NCBI GenBank assembly: GCA_006386115.1
Contig: VFIW01000012.1
Coordinates: forward strand, 1,001,502-1,065,501
Source: Globisporangium splendens
Lineage: Eukaryota > Oomycota > Peronosporomycetes > Pythiales > Pythiaceae
DNA: 64,000 nt
Reading direction: 5' to 3'
Shown here: one piece after another, positions 10,343 to 20,984 of the stretch
Position numbering within the stretch: position 1 is the stretch's first letter
Layout of the letters: each line of letters opens with the position of its first letter
Made by a program: the position numbers and the translations under genes
Notes under the pieces: model-generated
Database searches by the model: none
What the model was told of the DNA's origin: nothing
What the model saw: only the letters and a program-made list of their open reading frames with translations

Positions 10343-11653
10343 ATGCGCGTCTCGAACGTCGTGGCCGCGTTGCTATTGGTGCTGACAGCGGCGGCGGCCG
10401 ATGCGCGCCAGGTGAGCGTGTGCCGCGACGCGACGTTCGATGTGCCAGCGGCCCGCGGCGCGATTTGCTCGGGCATCGGTGCTTCCCCCACGGGCACGGC
10501 GTGTCCGAAGAAAGGCGACGTGTCGATGGCCAACTGTCAGAGCAATCTGGCCTCATACTTCGGCGCTCTGCAAGGCTGTGTGGCCCAAGAGGACGCGCTC
10601 TGCGCGCACACAGCAGACGACACTTGGGCGTGTGTGTTCCCGTCTGTCGGTTGCCAAGGGATCCTGCCGTCGACGCCAGCACCAGCCAAATGTGCCACCT
10701 GGGAGTTTGAAGGTGAAGATCTCGTGGATATTAGTACGGCGTCAGGACGACGCCTCGCCAGCGATGGCGAAGGTCATGACGACTGGTTCGTGCAGGACAC
10801 TCCAGTAGCAGATCTAACGCCATGCAACAGGCCACAACCCAGGCCAAGCCCGGCTCCTGTTCCTACAACTCAAACGCCAACTGCTATCCCATCAGTTCCA
10901 ACAACGGTGTCTCCAAGCCCAACTTCAACTCCAGCAGCAACCCCAGTACCAACCCAAAAAACCACGCCAGAACCACCACCAGAACCAATCACTGAGCCAA
11001 CGCCGGAGCCTAGTCCAGTGCCTTCGTCCGACTCGTCAGCGATTGGAGAGGCGCCAGTGCCAGCTCCTGTGCCTACTCCGTCAGTCACAAGTCCGGTGCA
11101 GCCTATTACGCCTGAGCCAACGCCTGAGCCAACGCCTGAGCCAACACGTGAGCCATCTCCTGCATCGACGCAGGAGCCTTCAACGTCAGGTCCTTTTCCT
11201 GTGCCAACTCCCACACGAACCACCTCAGTCCCTTCACCAACTGTTCGATTTACTATTTCTCCAATTACAGCAAGACCAAGACCAACCCCTACGACGTTAG
11301 CCCCAGCACCATCTCCTACTCCATCGCGAACAACTCCGAGACCATCGCCGATTAGAATTACGATTGAACCAGTTATTGATGAGTCGACGCTTGCTCCTGC
11401 GACTAGGACGCCATCGAGTATCAGCAACACCCCAGCTCCGCCAGGATTCGGGCGTATCTCGTTTGCAGCAGCCGACGAATCGGCATCTGGCGCGTCTGCA
11501 TCCGATGGTGTATACATCGGCATAACTGCGTTGGTGGCCGCTACCGTCGGCGCCGCCTTCTACGCAAAGAAGCGGGTCCAGCGCAGTCGACGCGCCAGCA
11601 TTGGCGACAACTCGTTTGACGTGATCGTGACGCCGAGAGATGAGAGGATTTGA
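10343..11653 (+). CDS. Secreted mucin-like membrane-anchored protein, cluster member 1
   Basis: The protein has 436 residues from ATG. The signal peptide is about residues 1-22 (hydrophobic core ALLLVLTAAAADA). A Cys-rich domain follows (about 23-115), starting [12 protein letters not shown] and including CPKKGDV, GCVAQEDALC and WACVFPSVGC, then CATWEFEGEDLVDI and WFVQDTPVADLTPCNR. A long Pro/Thr/Ser/Glu stalk of [12 protein letters not shown] repeats comes next, probably heavily O-glycosylated. One transmembrane helix (VYIGITALVAATVGAAFYA) and a short basic tail follow, with an RRAS site and the end motif DVIVTP plus five more residues. The layout fits a cell-wall or surface protein with an exposed N-terminal domain. 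I recognise the domain as shared across this cluster but cannot name it or its ligand. The frame is intact. Confidence 0.8.
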   Translation: MRVSNVVAALLLVLTAAAADARQVSVCRDATFDVPAARGAICSGIGASPTGTACPKKGDVSMANCQSNLASYFGALQGCVAQEDALCAHTADDTWACVFPSVGCQGILPSTPAPAKCATWEFEGEDLVDISTASGRRLASDGEGHDDWFVQDTPVADLTPCNRPQPRPSPAPVPTTQTPTAIPSVPTTVSPSPTSTPAATPVPTQKTTPEPPPEPITEPTPEPSPVPSSDSSAIGEAPVPAPVPTPSVTSPVQPITPEPTPEPTPEPTREPSPASTQEPSTSGPFPVPTPTRTTSVPSPTVRFTISPITARPRPTPTTLAPAPSPTPSRTTPRPSPIRITIEPVIDESTLAPATRTPSSISNTPAPPGFGRISFAAADESASGASASDGVYIGITALVAATVGAAFYAKKRVQRSRRASIGDNSFDVIVTPRDERI

Positions 11654-12320
11654 TTGAATCGATGCTTCTTCTGATAGGCTGAGCTGCTCTCGAACGAAGA
11701 GAAAACGGACAGCGCTGCATGAGTTGAGCAGTGCGAACAGCAGGAAAAAACACAACTAAAAAAAGCAAAGCTGTGTATAAATTCACGTACTTTTTTCATT
11801 TTTGAGTCGAAGCGTCTCATCAATATTTCAAACTGTGCGAAGTGTACCCGCTAGTGTATGCAGAAATTAAAAGCCAACCATCTTGTTTCACAGGGTATTT
11901 GATTATAAATGAATTGTGTAGGTTGAGGAGATGGCGAGAGGACATGTACCCACAGGTATATATTATATTTCGGAGGCACTGAGGCAGTTCCATGTCACAT
12001 TATCACAAGCCAGCACACGCCAGTGTTGACACACAACGATAGTCTCACGCCACTGTCTGCGAATGAACGGACGCAGCACCATTTCCGCTGTTTATTTTAT
12101 GAGCAGCCTATCATCCGATTCGCTTTTCGTTCACGGCGCAGTAGATTCGGAGCGGTGCTTTGGGTTGATGTCTCGTGGGATGGAGCAGACCCAATGATTT
12201 CCTTCCTTCTCTCAGCCTCAGGTGGTTCGAGAACAGCAGGCTGTCACCCAAAACCCAATTTGCCTTGTTCGAGAACAGAGCGACAGGTGATTTGAACAGC
12301 TTAAAGCTACCAGAAGCAAG
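11654..12320. other. Intergenic between cluster members 1 and 2
   Basis: It holds the 3' flank of member 1 and the 5' flank of member 2. I see no gene. Confidence 0.5.
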
Positions 12321-14433
12321 ATGCGACGCCTGTCGGCGCTTTTCACGGTCGTCGCCTTCGCGGTGGCCGCGTTCGTGCCAGCCAACGCAGGCTTGGTTAG
12401 CGTTTGCCGCGACGCGACCTACGACATCCCAACCGAACGCGGTGTGATTTGCTCGGGAGCAGGCTCCCAACCTGCAGGCAGAGCGTGTCCAAAGAAAGGT
12501 GATGCCTCAACAAAGGACTGCCACAGCGGCCTGCCCTCGTACGACCAACAGCAAGGCTGTGTGGCCAAGGAGGACGCGGTGTGTGCGATTGTGGCCGGCG
12601 AGACCTGGGGATGTGTGTTTCCCACAGCGGGTTGCCTTGGAGGATCAACCAATGCTGTGGCAAAGCCCGAGTGCGCGACGTGGAAGTTTGATGGCGTTGA
12701 CCTCGTAGACCTCGAGATGATGCATGGAGTCAATGGACGACGTCCTCAAGGAATCGATACGGCTTCCAGCGGTGACGGAGTCAGTGAGGAATGGTTCATA
12801 CAGGAGACTCCGGTGGCGGATTTGACGGCGTGCAACCGGCCACAAACGCCTAGGCCACAACAAACTCCTGTTCCTTCGCCATCACCTACTCCAACCCCAA
12901 CTCCACAGCCTACTCCAACCCCAACGCCAACCCCAACACCATCACAAACGCCATCACCTACTCCAACGCCAACCCCATCACCGAGTCCACCAGCTACTCT
13001 AACGCCAACGCCTGAGCCAACGCCAACGCCAACGCCAACGCCACCGCCAACGCCACCGCCAACGCCACCGCCAACGCCACCGCCAACGCCACCGCCAAAG
13101 CCACCGCCAAAGCCAACACCTGAACCATCTCAAACGCCAAAGCCTGAACCATCTCCAACGCCTGAACCATCTCCAACGGCAACGCCAAAGCCAACGCCGG
13201 AACCATCTCCAACGCCAACACCACCGCCAAAGCCAGAGAACCATATCCAACGGCCATAGACGAACCAACGCCGGACAACGCTGAAACCATTCTCCAACGC
13301 CAACACCACCGCCAAAGCCAATCGCCAACGCCGAACCTCTCCAACGCAACACCACAGCCAAAGCAACGCCTTACAACCATCTCCAAACGCCAACACCCCA
13401 CCGCCAACCAACGCCCAACGCCAACGCCGGAAACCATCTCCAACGCCAACACCACGCAATGCCATCGCCTGAGCATCTCCAACGCCCACAAAGCAAAGCC
13501 TGAACCATATCCAACGCCAAGCCAACCGCCACCGCCAAACGCGTAGGAAAATCTACAACTGACAAAAGCCAAAGCCAACGGCCGGAACCATCTCCAACGC
13601 CAACACCCCCGCCAAAGCCAACGCCTCTGAACAATCTACAACGCACAACGCCTGAACCATCTCCAACGCCATCGCCTGAACCAACGCCTGAGCCAACGCC
13701 TGAACCATCTCCAACGCCAACACCACCGCCAAAGCCAACGCCAACGCCGGAACCATCTCCAACCCCAACGCCTGAACCATCTCCAACGCCAACGCCAAAG
13801 CCAACTCCTCTACCAACACCGTCCCCAACTCCGTATCCAACGCCATCCCCAACTCCGTCTCCGACGCCTTCTCCAACTCCTCCACCAACACCGTCCCCAA
13901 CTCCGTCCCCAACTCCGTATCCAACGCCATCCCCAACTCCGTCTCCGACGCCTTCTCCAACTCCTTCGCCAACACCGTATCCGACACCGTCACCAAAACC
14001 GTATCCAACACCGTCCCCAACTCCGTCCCCAACTCCGTATCCAACGCCATCCCCAACTCCGTCTCCGACGCCTTCTCCAACTCCTTCGCCAACACCGTAT
14101 CCGACACCGTCACCAAAACCGTATCCAACTCCTTCACCAACGCCTTCGCCAACTCCGTCGCTAACTCCTGCTTGCTACGGTTGCGATCTTTTTGTACCAA
14201 CGCCTAGTCCAACAGCTTGCTTCGGTCCAAATTGCGGCACGATCGCAACAAGCCTTGCTGCAAAGGATACGACTGAAAACACAGTCCCTTTCTCGGCTGG
14301 AACTCTCGTTGCTGTTGTCGTGTTGGTTGCTGTTGCAATCGGAAGCGTATTGTACGCGAAGAAGTGGCTTCAGAGTCGTCACCGACGAACGAGCGTGGAC
14401 GAATCTGTGGACATTGTCGTGACGCCAATTTGA
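12321..14433 (+). pseudogene. Secreted mucin-like membrane-anchored protein, cluster member 2 (frameshifted in the repeat stalk)
   Basis: The N-terminus is intact from the ATG: signal peptide ([14 protein letters not shown]), then the cluster's Cys-rich domain ([60 protein letters not shown]). The Pro/Thr stalk follows, and the first frame stops at 13259. The C-terminus lies one frame away: clean repeats resume from about 13648, then a transmembrane helix ([20 protein letters not shown]) and the tail [16 protein letters not shown] with stop at 14431-14433. The change of frame falls in a stretch (about 13250-13680) full of single-base departures from an otherwise regular repeat. The break may therefore be a consensus error rather than true decay. 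Confidence 0.75.
12850..14160 (+). repeat. Pro-Thr coding minisatellite of cluster member 2
   Basis: Short degenerate units coding [20 protein letters not shown] and, further on, [12 protein letters not shown] repeat for 1.3 kb. Within it, a block of about 126 bp ([20 protein letters not shown] and on) repeats near 13913-14110. Positions 13250-13680 are irregular compared with both flanks. Confidence 0.8.
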
Positions 14434-15570
14434 TCCGTCAACGGTTGTCAATGGAACCTAACTCGTTGTTTTCCTTGTTTTCTGCTGATGGCAACCTGCT
14501 ATCCTCAAAGTAAAGCAGTATCATAGTTAGCTTTTTGTGCATGTTTTCTTCACATGTCCAACACAGCATGACTATGAAGCCACTCCATCTTTCTTCCTTC
14601 TCCTTGCCTTGTTGCAGCTTGAAACAGGGCTCCACTTTTGTGTTGAATCAGCGATCAGTCAGTTGCACGCGGCAAATGAGTGAATGAATCCAACGAATCC
14701 TGACTTGATGCTATTGTGGCTAAATATCTTGCAGCCCTGGTCAGCTGGTTGCCTTGCACCCATCAGCGCCACAGCCACACACGATGGATAGCCTTGGATC
14801 TTATATGTCATGTCATTTTTCAAGACTCGAGTGTTCGAACTCAGTCGCAAATCAGCGAGCAGCTCATTCTGCAAAAATGTACCCACACGTCGCCATTTGG
14901 ATGGCTCTCGTGGCCCCATCCCCATGAAGACATCAAATCAGGCTAATAGGGGTAGGTGGTTTCGCTCACTCTCTCGAAAAAGTAGACATTATGAGTGCCA
15001 GGTGTAACATGCAATTCGAAGAGGGTATGCATTCGATACTTTATCCAGTAGGGTGATGCGGATGATTTTCGAAATTTTGCTTCCAGTTGTTTTGCTGTTC
15101 TCACTCTTGTTTGTGTATCTCTACAAATAGTAAATTCACTTCATTGATCAATAGTATAATCTCATCCGCCATTGTTTATACTTGTCGACCTGTAGGAATG
15201 AATAACGACAGAAAACGGGATAGGGTTACTGTCGTCGCAAACCTGTGGGAGCCGAGCGTTCAGCACGTTTCTCACGAAAAGGACCTCATCACCGCGGTGC
15301 GCCAATCACGACACGCGCAGAGCCCACAATATAACATGCGTACACTCGACAGGGAAGCAGAGTGGACCTTGCAGCTTCCTCCGCATCCCGGCTAAATTCG
15401 AACGCTGCCTCCCTTCCCTCCCTCCCCTGTCGCCTCCAGCGTTCGTTTGCTCGCAGAGTCCGATTTGCGGCCAAGCGCACAGCACACCAAGCAAAGGCGC
15501 GTGCACTGGGAGAGCATCTCGAGGACCAGCGACGTTAAAAGCAGCAGCAACTTTTGTATATAAAAAACGG
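14434..15570. other. Intergenic between cluster members 2 and 3
   Basis: 1.1 kb without a gene I can support. Its last 20 bases carry a TATA-like run next to the start codon of member 3. Confidence 0.5.
15556..15566 (+). promoter_or_regulatory. TATA-like run next to the start codon of member 3
   Basis: The sequence TTTTGTATATAAAAAACGG lies directly before the ATG at 15571. Its position is too close for a normal TATA box unless transcripts are almost leaderless or translation begins further in. It may be chance; oomycete promoters more often use initiator elements. Confidence 0.2.
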
Positions 15571-18185
15571 ATGCGCGTCTCAGCGACTGTGCTCGCGCTC
15601 TTGCTGGCGGCGGCGGCGGCGGACGCGCGCCACGTGAGCGTGTGCCGCGACGCGACGTACGACATCCCCACCGAACGCGGCGCGATTTGTTCGGGAGCTG
15701 GCGCCAAACCAGCGGGCACAGCGTGTCCGAAGAAAGGAGATGCCGCGGCTCAAGACTGTCGCAGCGGCCTGCCGTCGTACGGTTCAGCGCAAGGCTGTGT
15801 GGCCAAGGAGGACGCGGTGTGTGAGATCGTGATCGGCGAGACCTGGGGCTGTGTGTTCCCTACCATTGGGTGCCTCAAGCGCCCAACCGCGAAGCCCGAG
15901 TGCGCGACCTGGGAATTCGATGGCGAAGATCTTGTGGATCTCAGTTTGATCTCGGGCACGACAGGACGACGCCTCGACACGGTAGTCAGTGAGGAATGGT
16001 TTGTGCAGGAGACCCCGTTGGCCGATCTGACGGCATGTAACAGACCACAAACTCCAAGCCCAACACTAGCTCCGGTTCCTACGACCCAAGCGCCAACTCC
16101 AGTACCACCAACTCCATCTCCGACACCTGAACCAACCCCAGCTCCTACACCGGCACCAACTCCATCTCCGACACCAGTACCAACGCCATCTCCAACGCCA
16201 ACGCCATCTCCAACGCCAACGCCATCTCCATCTCCAACACCAGTTCCAACTCCATCTCCGACACCAGCACCAACGCCATCTCCACCTCCATCTCCAACCC
16301 CAGTTCCAACGCCATCTCCATCTCCAACACCAGTTCCAACTCCATCTCCGACACCAGTTCCAACGCCATCTCCGACACCAGTTCCAACTCCATCTCCAAC
16401 GCCATCTCCAACACCTGAACCAACCCCAGTTCCAACTCCATCTCCAACCCCAGTTCCGACGCCATCTCCAACCCCATCTCCAACGCCATCTCCAACACCT
16501 GAACCAACGCCGACCCCTGAGCCAACGACGAAGACGCCTCCAAGTTACATCCCGACAGATGAGCCAGATCCGACGCCGGAGCCCACCACTGCAGTCCCTG
16601 TGACGCCAGCTCCAACGACATTAGCTCCTGTGACGCCAGCGCCAACGACGTTAGCTCCTGTGACGCCAGAGCCTACGACGTTAGCTCCTGTGACGCCAGC
16701 TCCAACGCATAGTCTCCTGTGACCCGGCCATAGCCTTACGACGTTATCTCCTGTGCGCCAGCGTCCACGACCCCTGCTCCAATCCACGGCAACCCCGGAC
16801 CAACGACGAAAGACGCCTCCAAGTTACATCCCGACAGATGAGTCCCGATCCCCGGAAACGCCGGAGCCCACAACTGCAGGTCCCCTGTGACGAGCCAGCG
16901 CCAACCGACGTTAGCTCATGTGACGCCAGAGCCTACGACGTTAGCTCCTTGACGCCAGATCCTACGACGTTAGCTCCTGGTGACGGAACCATCTCCCAAG
17001 ACTTACTCCTGTTGACGTGCCCAGCGCCTACTACGTTAATCTCCTGTACGCCAGCTTCCACGACCCCCCTGCTCCAACGCACAGCGCCAACCCCCTGAGC
17101 CAGCGACGAAGAGCCTCCAAGATTACATCCCGACAGATGAGCCAGATCCGACGCCGGCGCCCACCCTTGGCAGTCCCCTGTGACGCCAGCGCCAACGACA
17201 TAGCTCCTGTGACGGGCCAGAGCCTACGACGTTAGCCCTGTGACGCCAGCTCCCCCGACATTACTCCTGTGACGCCAGCGCCTACGACGTTAGCTCACTT
17301 TGACGCCAGCTTCAACGACACCTGCTCCAACTCCACGACACCCTGAGCCAACGACGAAGACTCCCTCCAAGTTACATCCCGACAGAATGAGCTCAGATCC
17401 GACTCCGTATCCCACCACTACCTGCAGTCCCTGTGACGCCAGCGCCAACGACGTTAGCTCCTGTGACGCCAGAGCCTACGACGTTAGCTCCTGTGACGCC
17501 AGAGCCTACGACGTTAGCTCCTGTGACGCCAGCTCCAACGACATTAGCTCCTGTGACGCCAGCGCCTACGACGTTAGCTCCTGTGACGCCAGCTCCAACG
17601 ACCCCTGCTCCAACTCCAGCGCCAACCCCTGAGCCAACGACGAAGACGCCTCCAAGTTACATCCCGACAGATGAGCCAGATCCGACGCCGGAGCCCACCA
17701 CTGCAGTCCCTGTGACGCCAGCGCCAACGACGTTAGCTCCTGTGACGCCAGCTCCAACGACATTAGCTCCTGTGACGCCAGCTCCAACGATCACTGCTCC
17801 GACGCCAACGCCGACTCCTGCCCAGTCGACTGTTAAGCCAACACCCGCGCCTACGACTGTTAAGCCAACTCCTGCGCCTACGACTAAGACTCCACCGAGC
17901 TATCAACCAACGGACGAGCCTGACTCGGAAGACCATCGACAGCAGCCTGAGAGACAAGCGCCAGCAACTAACACTCTAACTTCAGGATCGAAGCAGGTCT
18001 CGCTCACAACGGCAGAATCGGAATCAACCTCCACTGCCTCCATGTCTCCTGGAGTGTTCATCGCAGTGGCTGTGTTGGCGGCGGTCGTGATTGGTGGTGC
18101 CTTCTACGCGAAGAGGCGCTACCAACGCGCTCGACGCGCCAGCTTTGACCGCAACTCAGTTGACGTCATCGTGACGCCGCTGTAA
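15571..18185 (+). pseudogene. Secreted mucin-like membrane-anchored protein, cluster member 3 (frameshifted in the repeat stalk)
   Basis: The first frame (15571-16722) encodes a signal peptide ([15 protein letters not shown]), the cluster's Cys-rich domain ([36 protein letters not shown]) and a Pro/Thr stalk, then stops. The same repeats continue to an open frame from about 17433. That frame ends in a transmembrane helix (SPGVFIAVAVLAAVVIGGAF), the basic stretch RRYQRARRASF and the tail NSVDVIVTPL, with stop at 18183-18185. The two parts are in different frames. Between about 16720 and 17430 the 30-bp repeat is littered with single-base insertions and deletions, while the same repeat is perfect on either side. 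This suggests either poor consensus sequence or real decay confined to the repeat. I infer one gene. Confidence 0.75.
16549..17800 (+). repeat. 30-bp tandem repeat coding [10 protein letters not shown], with a higher-order unit
   Basis: Units of ten residues ([10 protein letters not shown] and the variant [10 protein letters not shown]) are nested in a longer unit that begins [20 protein letters not shown]. The longer unit recurs near 16525, 16810, 17110, 17355 and 17637. Copies at 17433-17790 are clean and those at 16720-17430 are noisy. Confidence 0.85.
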
Positions 18186-18349
18186 AAACAGTTCTGTAAC
18201 GGCAGCGTCGAGAACTGAGGAGAGTGTGAGACGCGAACAGCTTGAGGCATGTGCTAGCAGTCTGGTGCTGGCCTGTTGCAGCTGCTGCAACCAACTGTTT
18301 TTTATTTTGCATTCATTTTGGAAAATGCATTTTTTGAACGCATGGTTAC

Positions 18350-18430
18350 TTCAAGTAATGCTCGAGCAAACGAACATGTAGATGCCGCCTGTTGGTACAT
18401 TTACACACACCAGCGACTGCGACGGAATTC
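18350..18430 (-). mobile_element. Orphan fragment of the Fanzor element's 3' end
   Basis: About 80 bp here match 20985-21064 at roughly 85% (TAATGCTCGAG, then GGTACAT and CAGCGACTGCGACG). At the second site this sequence directly follows, and overlaps the last codons of, the broken Fanzor reading frame. No clear Fanzor coding sequence adjoins this copy. Confidence 0.6.
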
Positions 18431-19622
18431 ATTCATGTGTACCTAGTGCTTCAGCTCGTTTATCTGGTCATGTTCGGTCAGGTTTGTGGCTTGTCGTTTG
18501 GCTTTTGAGTCGCTTCGAAGCAATCCAAGTATCCTGACTACACCTACAAGGTTCTGCACGTGAGCGCAAATAATAAACTCAATTATAATGAGTTTGACCC
18601 ATGAAGCAAAAAGTGTGAGCGGTCTGCCATCCGCACAAGGCATTCCGCCTAAGCGAGAGACTAAAAATCGCCGAGGGTAGACGCGCCTGCATGCCCAGCG
18701 TAAATTGTCGAAGATCTCCGAGACCTGCAGCCTTTCGATCGCGGTTTCTGGAGTTGATCATTCCCCGGTGTCGTGGTTTCAGAATAATGTGAACGACGCT
18801 CGTGGTTCTGGCTGATCGGTTGAAGGCCAAAGGACATAGAATGCGGGACTGAGAGGAAACGTCGAGAGTTGACACACTCAGGTATACTTTACTGGGTTTG
18901 TCATAGAAAACAGGCGAGGAATGACACATGTGAAACTTCTAATTATAAGAAAAACCGCATTTTGCGTGGATCCGCCTTGCGTCGCCAAAGATTCGACGTG
19001 CTGTGAGCCAAAAATCCAATGCGATTGCTTCGAAAAAGTCGAGTTGCTGGAGTTGCCCATCACTCGGATGTAAATTTTGGGTCCATTCAGCCTGCAGAAA
19101 ACGTCCATTTCAAAATTTTGGCAATACAAAAACACAAAGGTACGATACTTAGCTGTCTACACTATGAAACAAATCAATGGCCTTCACTAAATCGGTGGTA
19201 TTGATTATAGAAGGTTCAATAATAATGGGTAATCTTATTGTGCCGTCATCCCCCACATAAAAACTGACCCACTTGCTGGAACTTTCGTGCATTGCGTGCG
19301 CCATTGGCGTACCCAATACAGTTAAAACAGAAAGAGTTATGGACGGCAATGCTGGAGCGTGCGTGTACCAACCGAATCCCATGAGCCGCGACTCAGTCAG
19401 CCAAAAAGAAGGAAGAAAAAGCGCAGAAATAAAGGCAGTGCGACAAATGGCAGATGGATGCTGCCAGCAGCCACTTCACCTGCACGTTCTGGACTTCTCG
19501 CCATCCGCCACAAGAGAGAGGATCCAGGCGACTCGTCACCGATAAGCGCTCTCTGTTCCTGTGTGACGCTCAGGTCCGGCGTTTCTCAGGCCGCAAATCC
19601 GCTTTCGCTGCTTTTCGTCAAG
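18431..19622. other. Intergenic between cluster members 3 and 4
   Basis: Short minus-strand ORFs (18579-18929, 18878-19135, 19149-19382) have no features I can assign. The region may hold old transposon debris next to the Fanzor fragment. Confidence 0.4.
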
Positions 19623-20903
19623 ATGCGCGGCGTCTCGAAGCTCACGGTGGTCGCGACGACGCTGCTGCTAGTCTCGACATTGCGCGCGTCCCTTGTGGAC
19701 GCGTCGCACGTGAGCGTCTGTCGCGACGCGACGTACCAACTCCCAGCTGAACGCGGACCGATTTGCTCCGGCGCCGGCGCGCAACCAGCGGGCTACGCGT
19801 GCCCCAAGAAAGGTGACGTGTCGAAGCAGGACTGCCACGACAACCTCCCGTCGTACGACGGTCAAGGGTGTGTTGCGAAGGAAGACGCAGTGTGCGAGAT
19901 CGTGATCGGAGAGACCTGGGGCTGCGTGTTCCCGTCCGTCGGGTGCTCGACCCTCGTGCCGATCCCAGAGCCGCAATGCGCCACGTGGGACTTTGACGAC
20001 CATGATCTGGTCGCTAATAAGGGCGGGAACCAAGTGAATCGCCTCCTCGAATCCATCTCATTTGAAGCCAGTCAGGAAGACTATGACGAATCCTGGTTCG
20101 TACAAGATGGCCCCATCAGAGAGTTGTATGCGTGCGGCAGGAAGCCGACACCAGCACCTACTACTCCAGCGCCACTTGTGACTCCCCCGCGTACTCCGGA
20201 AACGCCTGTTCCGACCCCTGAAAGCACAATTCCAAGTCCGCCGACGCCAATGCCGACAACACCTTGCCCAACACCGACTCGGACAACTCCGAGCACAACG
20301 CCAACTCCAACAACGCCGTGTCCTCCGACCCCTTCTCCAACACCATGTACTCCGACTCCGACGCCGTGTCCTCCGACCCCTTCTCCAACACCATGTACTC
20401 CGACTCCGACGCCGTGTCCTCCGACCCCTTCTCCAACGCCGTGTCCTACTCCGGAACCAACTACCCCGGCTCCTATGCCATGCCCAAGTCCTGCGTCGCA
20501 ATCAAATCCTATTCCTGCTCAGCAGCAGCAAAATCCTTGGACAAAACAGGCACCGGCACCAGGCAAAGATGGCAAAGGAAAAGGCGAGTCCGATTCAAAC
20601 GAGCAAGCTCAGCATCAGCAGTCCACACCGTCTTCAAGTCCGTCTACCTTTAGGGGAACGCCACATCCAGCGTCGAATGCAGTGAGCGTGAGCTTGAAAG
20701 CAGAGTCATCGGCACCAGAAATGACACATTCGACTATACTTGTAGCAATCGCTTGCGTTGCAGCCGCAGCTGTTGTCATGGTCATTGGCGTGATAAAGTA
20801 CGCTCGCAAGCGAGCCCAGCCCATGGAGAACGACCAGTTCACACGCCTTCAGTGTGCCTCGCCAGCCTCACCAAGCCTTCCTGACGCATTTCCTGCTCTG
20901 TAG
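19623..20903 (+). CDS. Secreted mucin-like membrane-anchored protein, cluster member 4
   Basis: The ATG at 19623 gives 426 residues. The frame is open 88 codons further up but without ATG, and this start puts the signal peptide (LTVVATTLLLVSTLRASLVDA) at the N-terminus. The cluster's Cys-rich domain follows ([71 protein letters not shown]). The stalk contains Cys as well as Pro/Thr, including two copies of the 16-residue unit [17 protein letters not shown] transmembrane helix (STILVAIACVAAAAVVMVIG) leads to a tail (KYARKRAQPMEN) that lacks the VIVTP ending of its neighbours. The frame is intact. It is probably a surface protein with unknown ligand. Confidence 0.78.
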   Translation: MRGVSKLTVVATTLLLVSTLRASLVDASHVSVCRDATYQLPAERGPICSGAGAQPAGYACPKKGDVSKQDCHDNLPSYDGQGCVAKEDAVCEIVIGETWGCVFPSVGCSTLVPIPEPQCATWDFDDHDLVANKGGNQVNRLLESISFEASQEDYDESWFVQDGPIRELYACGRKPTPAPTTPAPLVTPPRTPETPVPTPESTIPSPPTPMPTTPCPTPTRTTPSTTPTPTTPCPPTPSPTPCTPTPTPCPPTPSPTPCTPTPTPCPPTPSPTPCPTPEPTTPAPMPCPSPASQSNPIPAQQQQNPWTKQAPAPGKDGKGKGESDSNEQAQHQQSTPSSSPSTFRGTPHPASNAVSVSLKAESSAPEMTHSTILVAIACVAAAAVVMVIGVIKYARKRAQPMENDQFTRLQCASPASPSLPDAFPAL

Positions 20904-20984
20904 TAAGTGCTAGCGTCGTTGTGCATCAATCCTCCATATGCCTATGCTTTGACGTTGTGAACAAATACTTGCATTGTCTCTATT

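Noticed and set aside
12994..14200. Long minus-strand ORFs opposite the Pro/Thr repeats (also 10870-11523 and 16145-16645)
   Set aside because: Open frames opposite periodic Pro/Thr codons arise automatically; their Ala/Leu/Trp/Arg-rich products have no domain features.
16549..17800. CRISPR-like array
   Set aside because: The repeats are contiguous in-frame coding units with no unique spacers, in a eukaryotic genome.
18579..18929. Minus-strand ORF containing RNRDRKAAG, first taken as a second Fanzor RuvC-III
   Set aside because: The surrounding residues do not follow the Fanzor pattern and no RuvC-I or zinc ribbon is nearby; only the 80-bp end at 18350-18430 is supported.
10343..20903. RXLR or Crinkler effectors among the mucin-like genes
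   Set aside because: GRRL sequences occur after the Cys domain, but there is no RXLR-EER or LFLAK pattern after the signal peptides, and the proteins have C-terminal membrane anchors.
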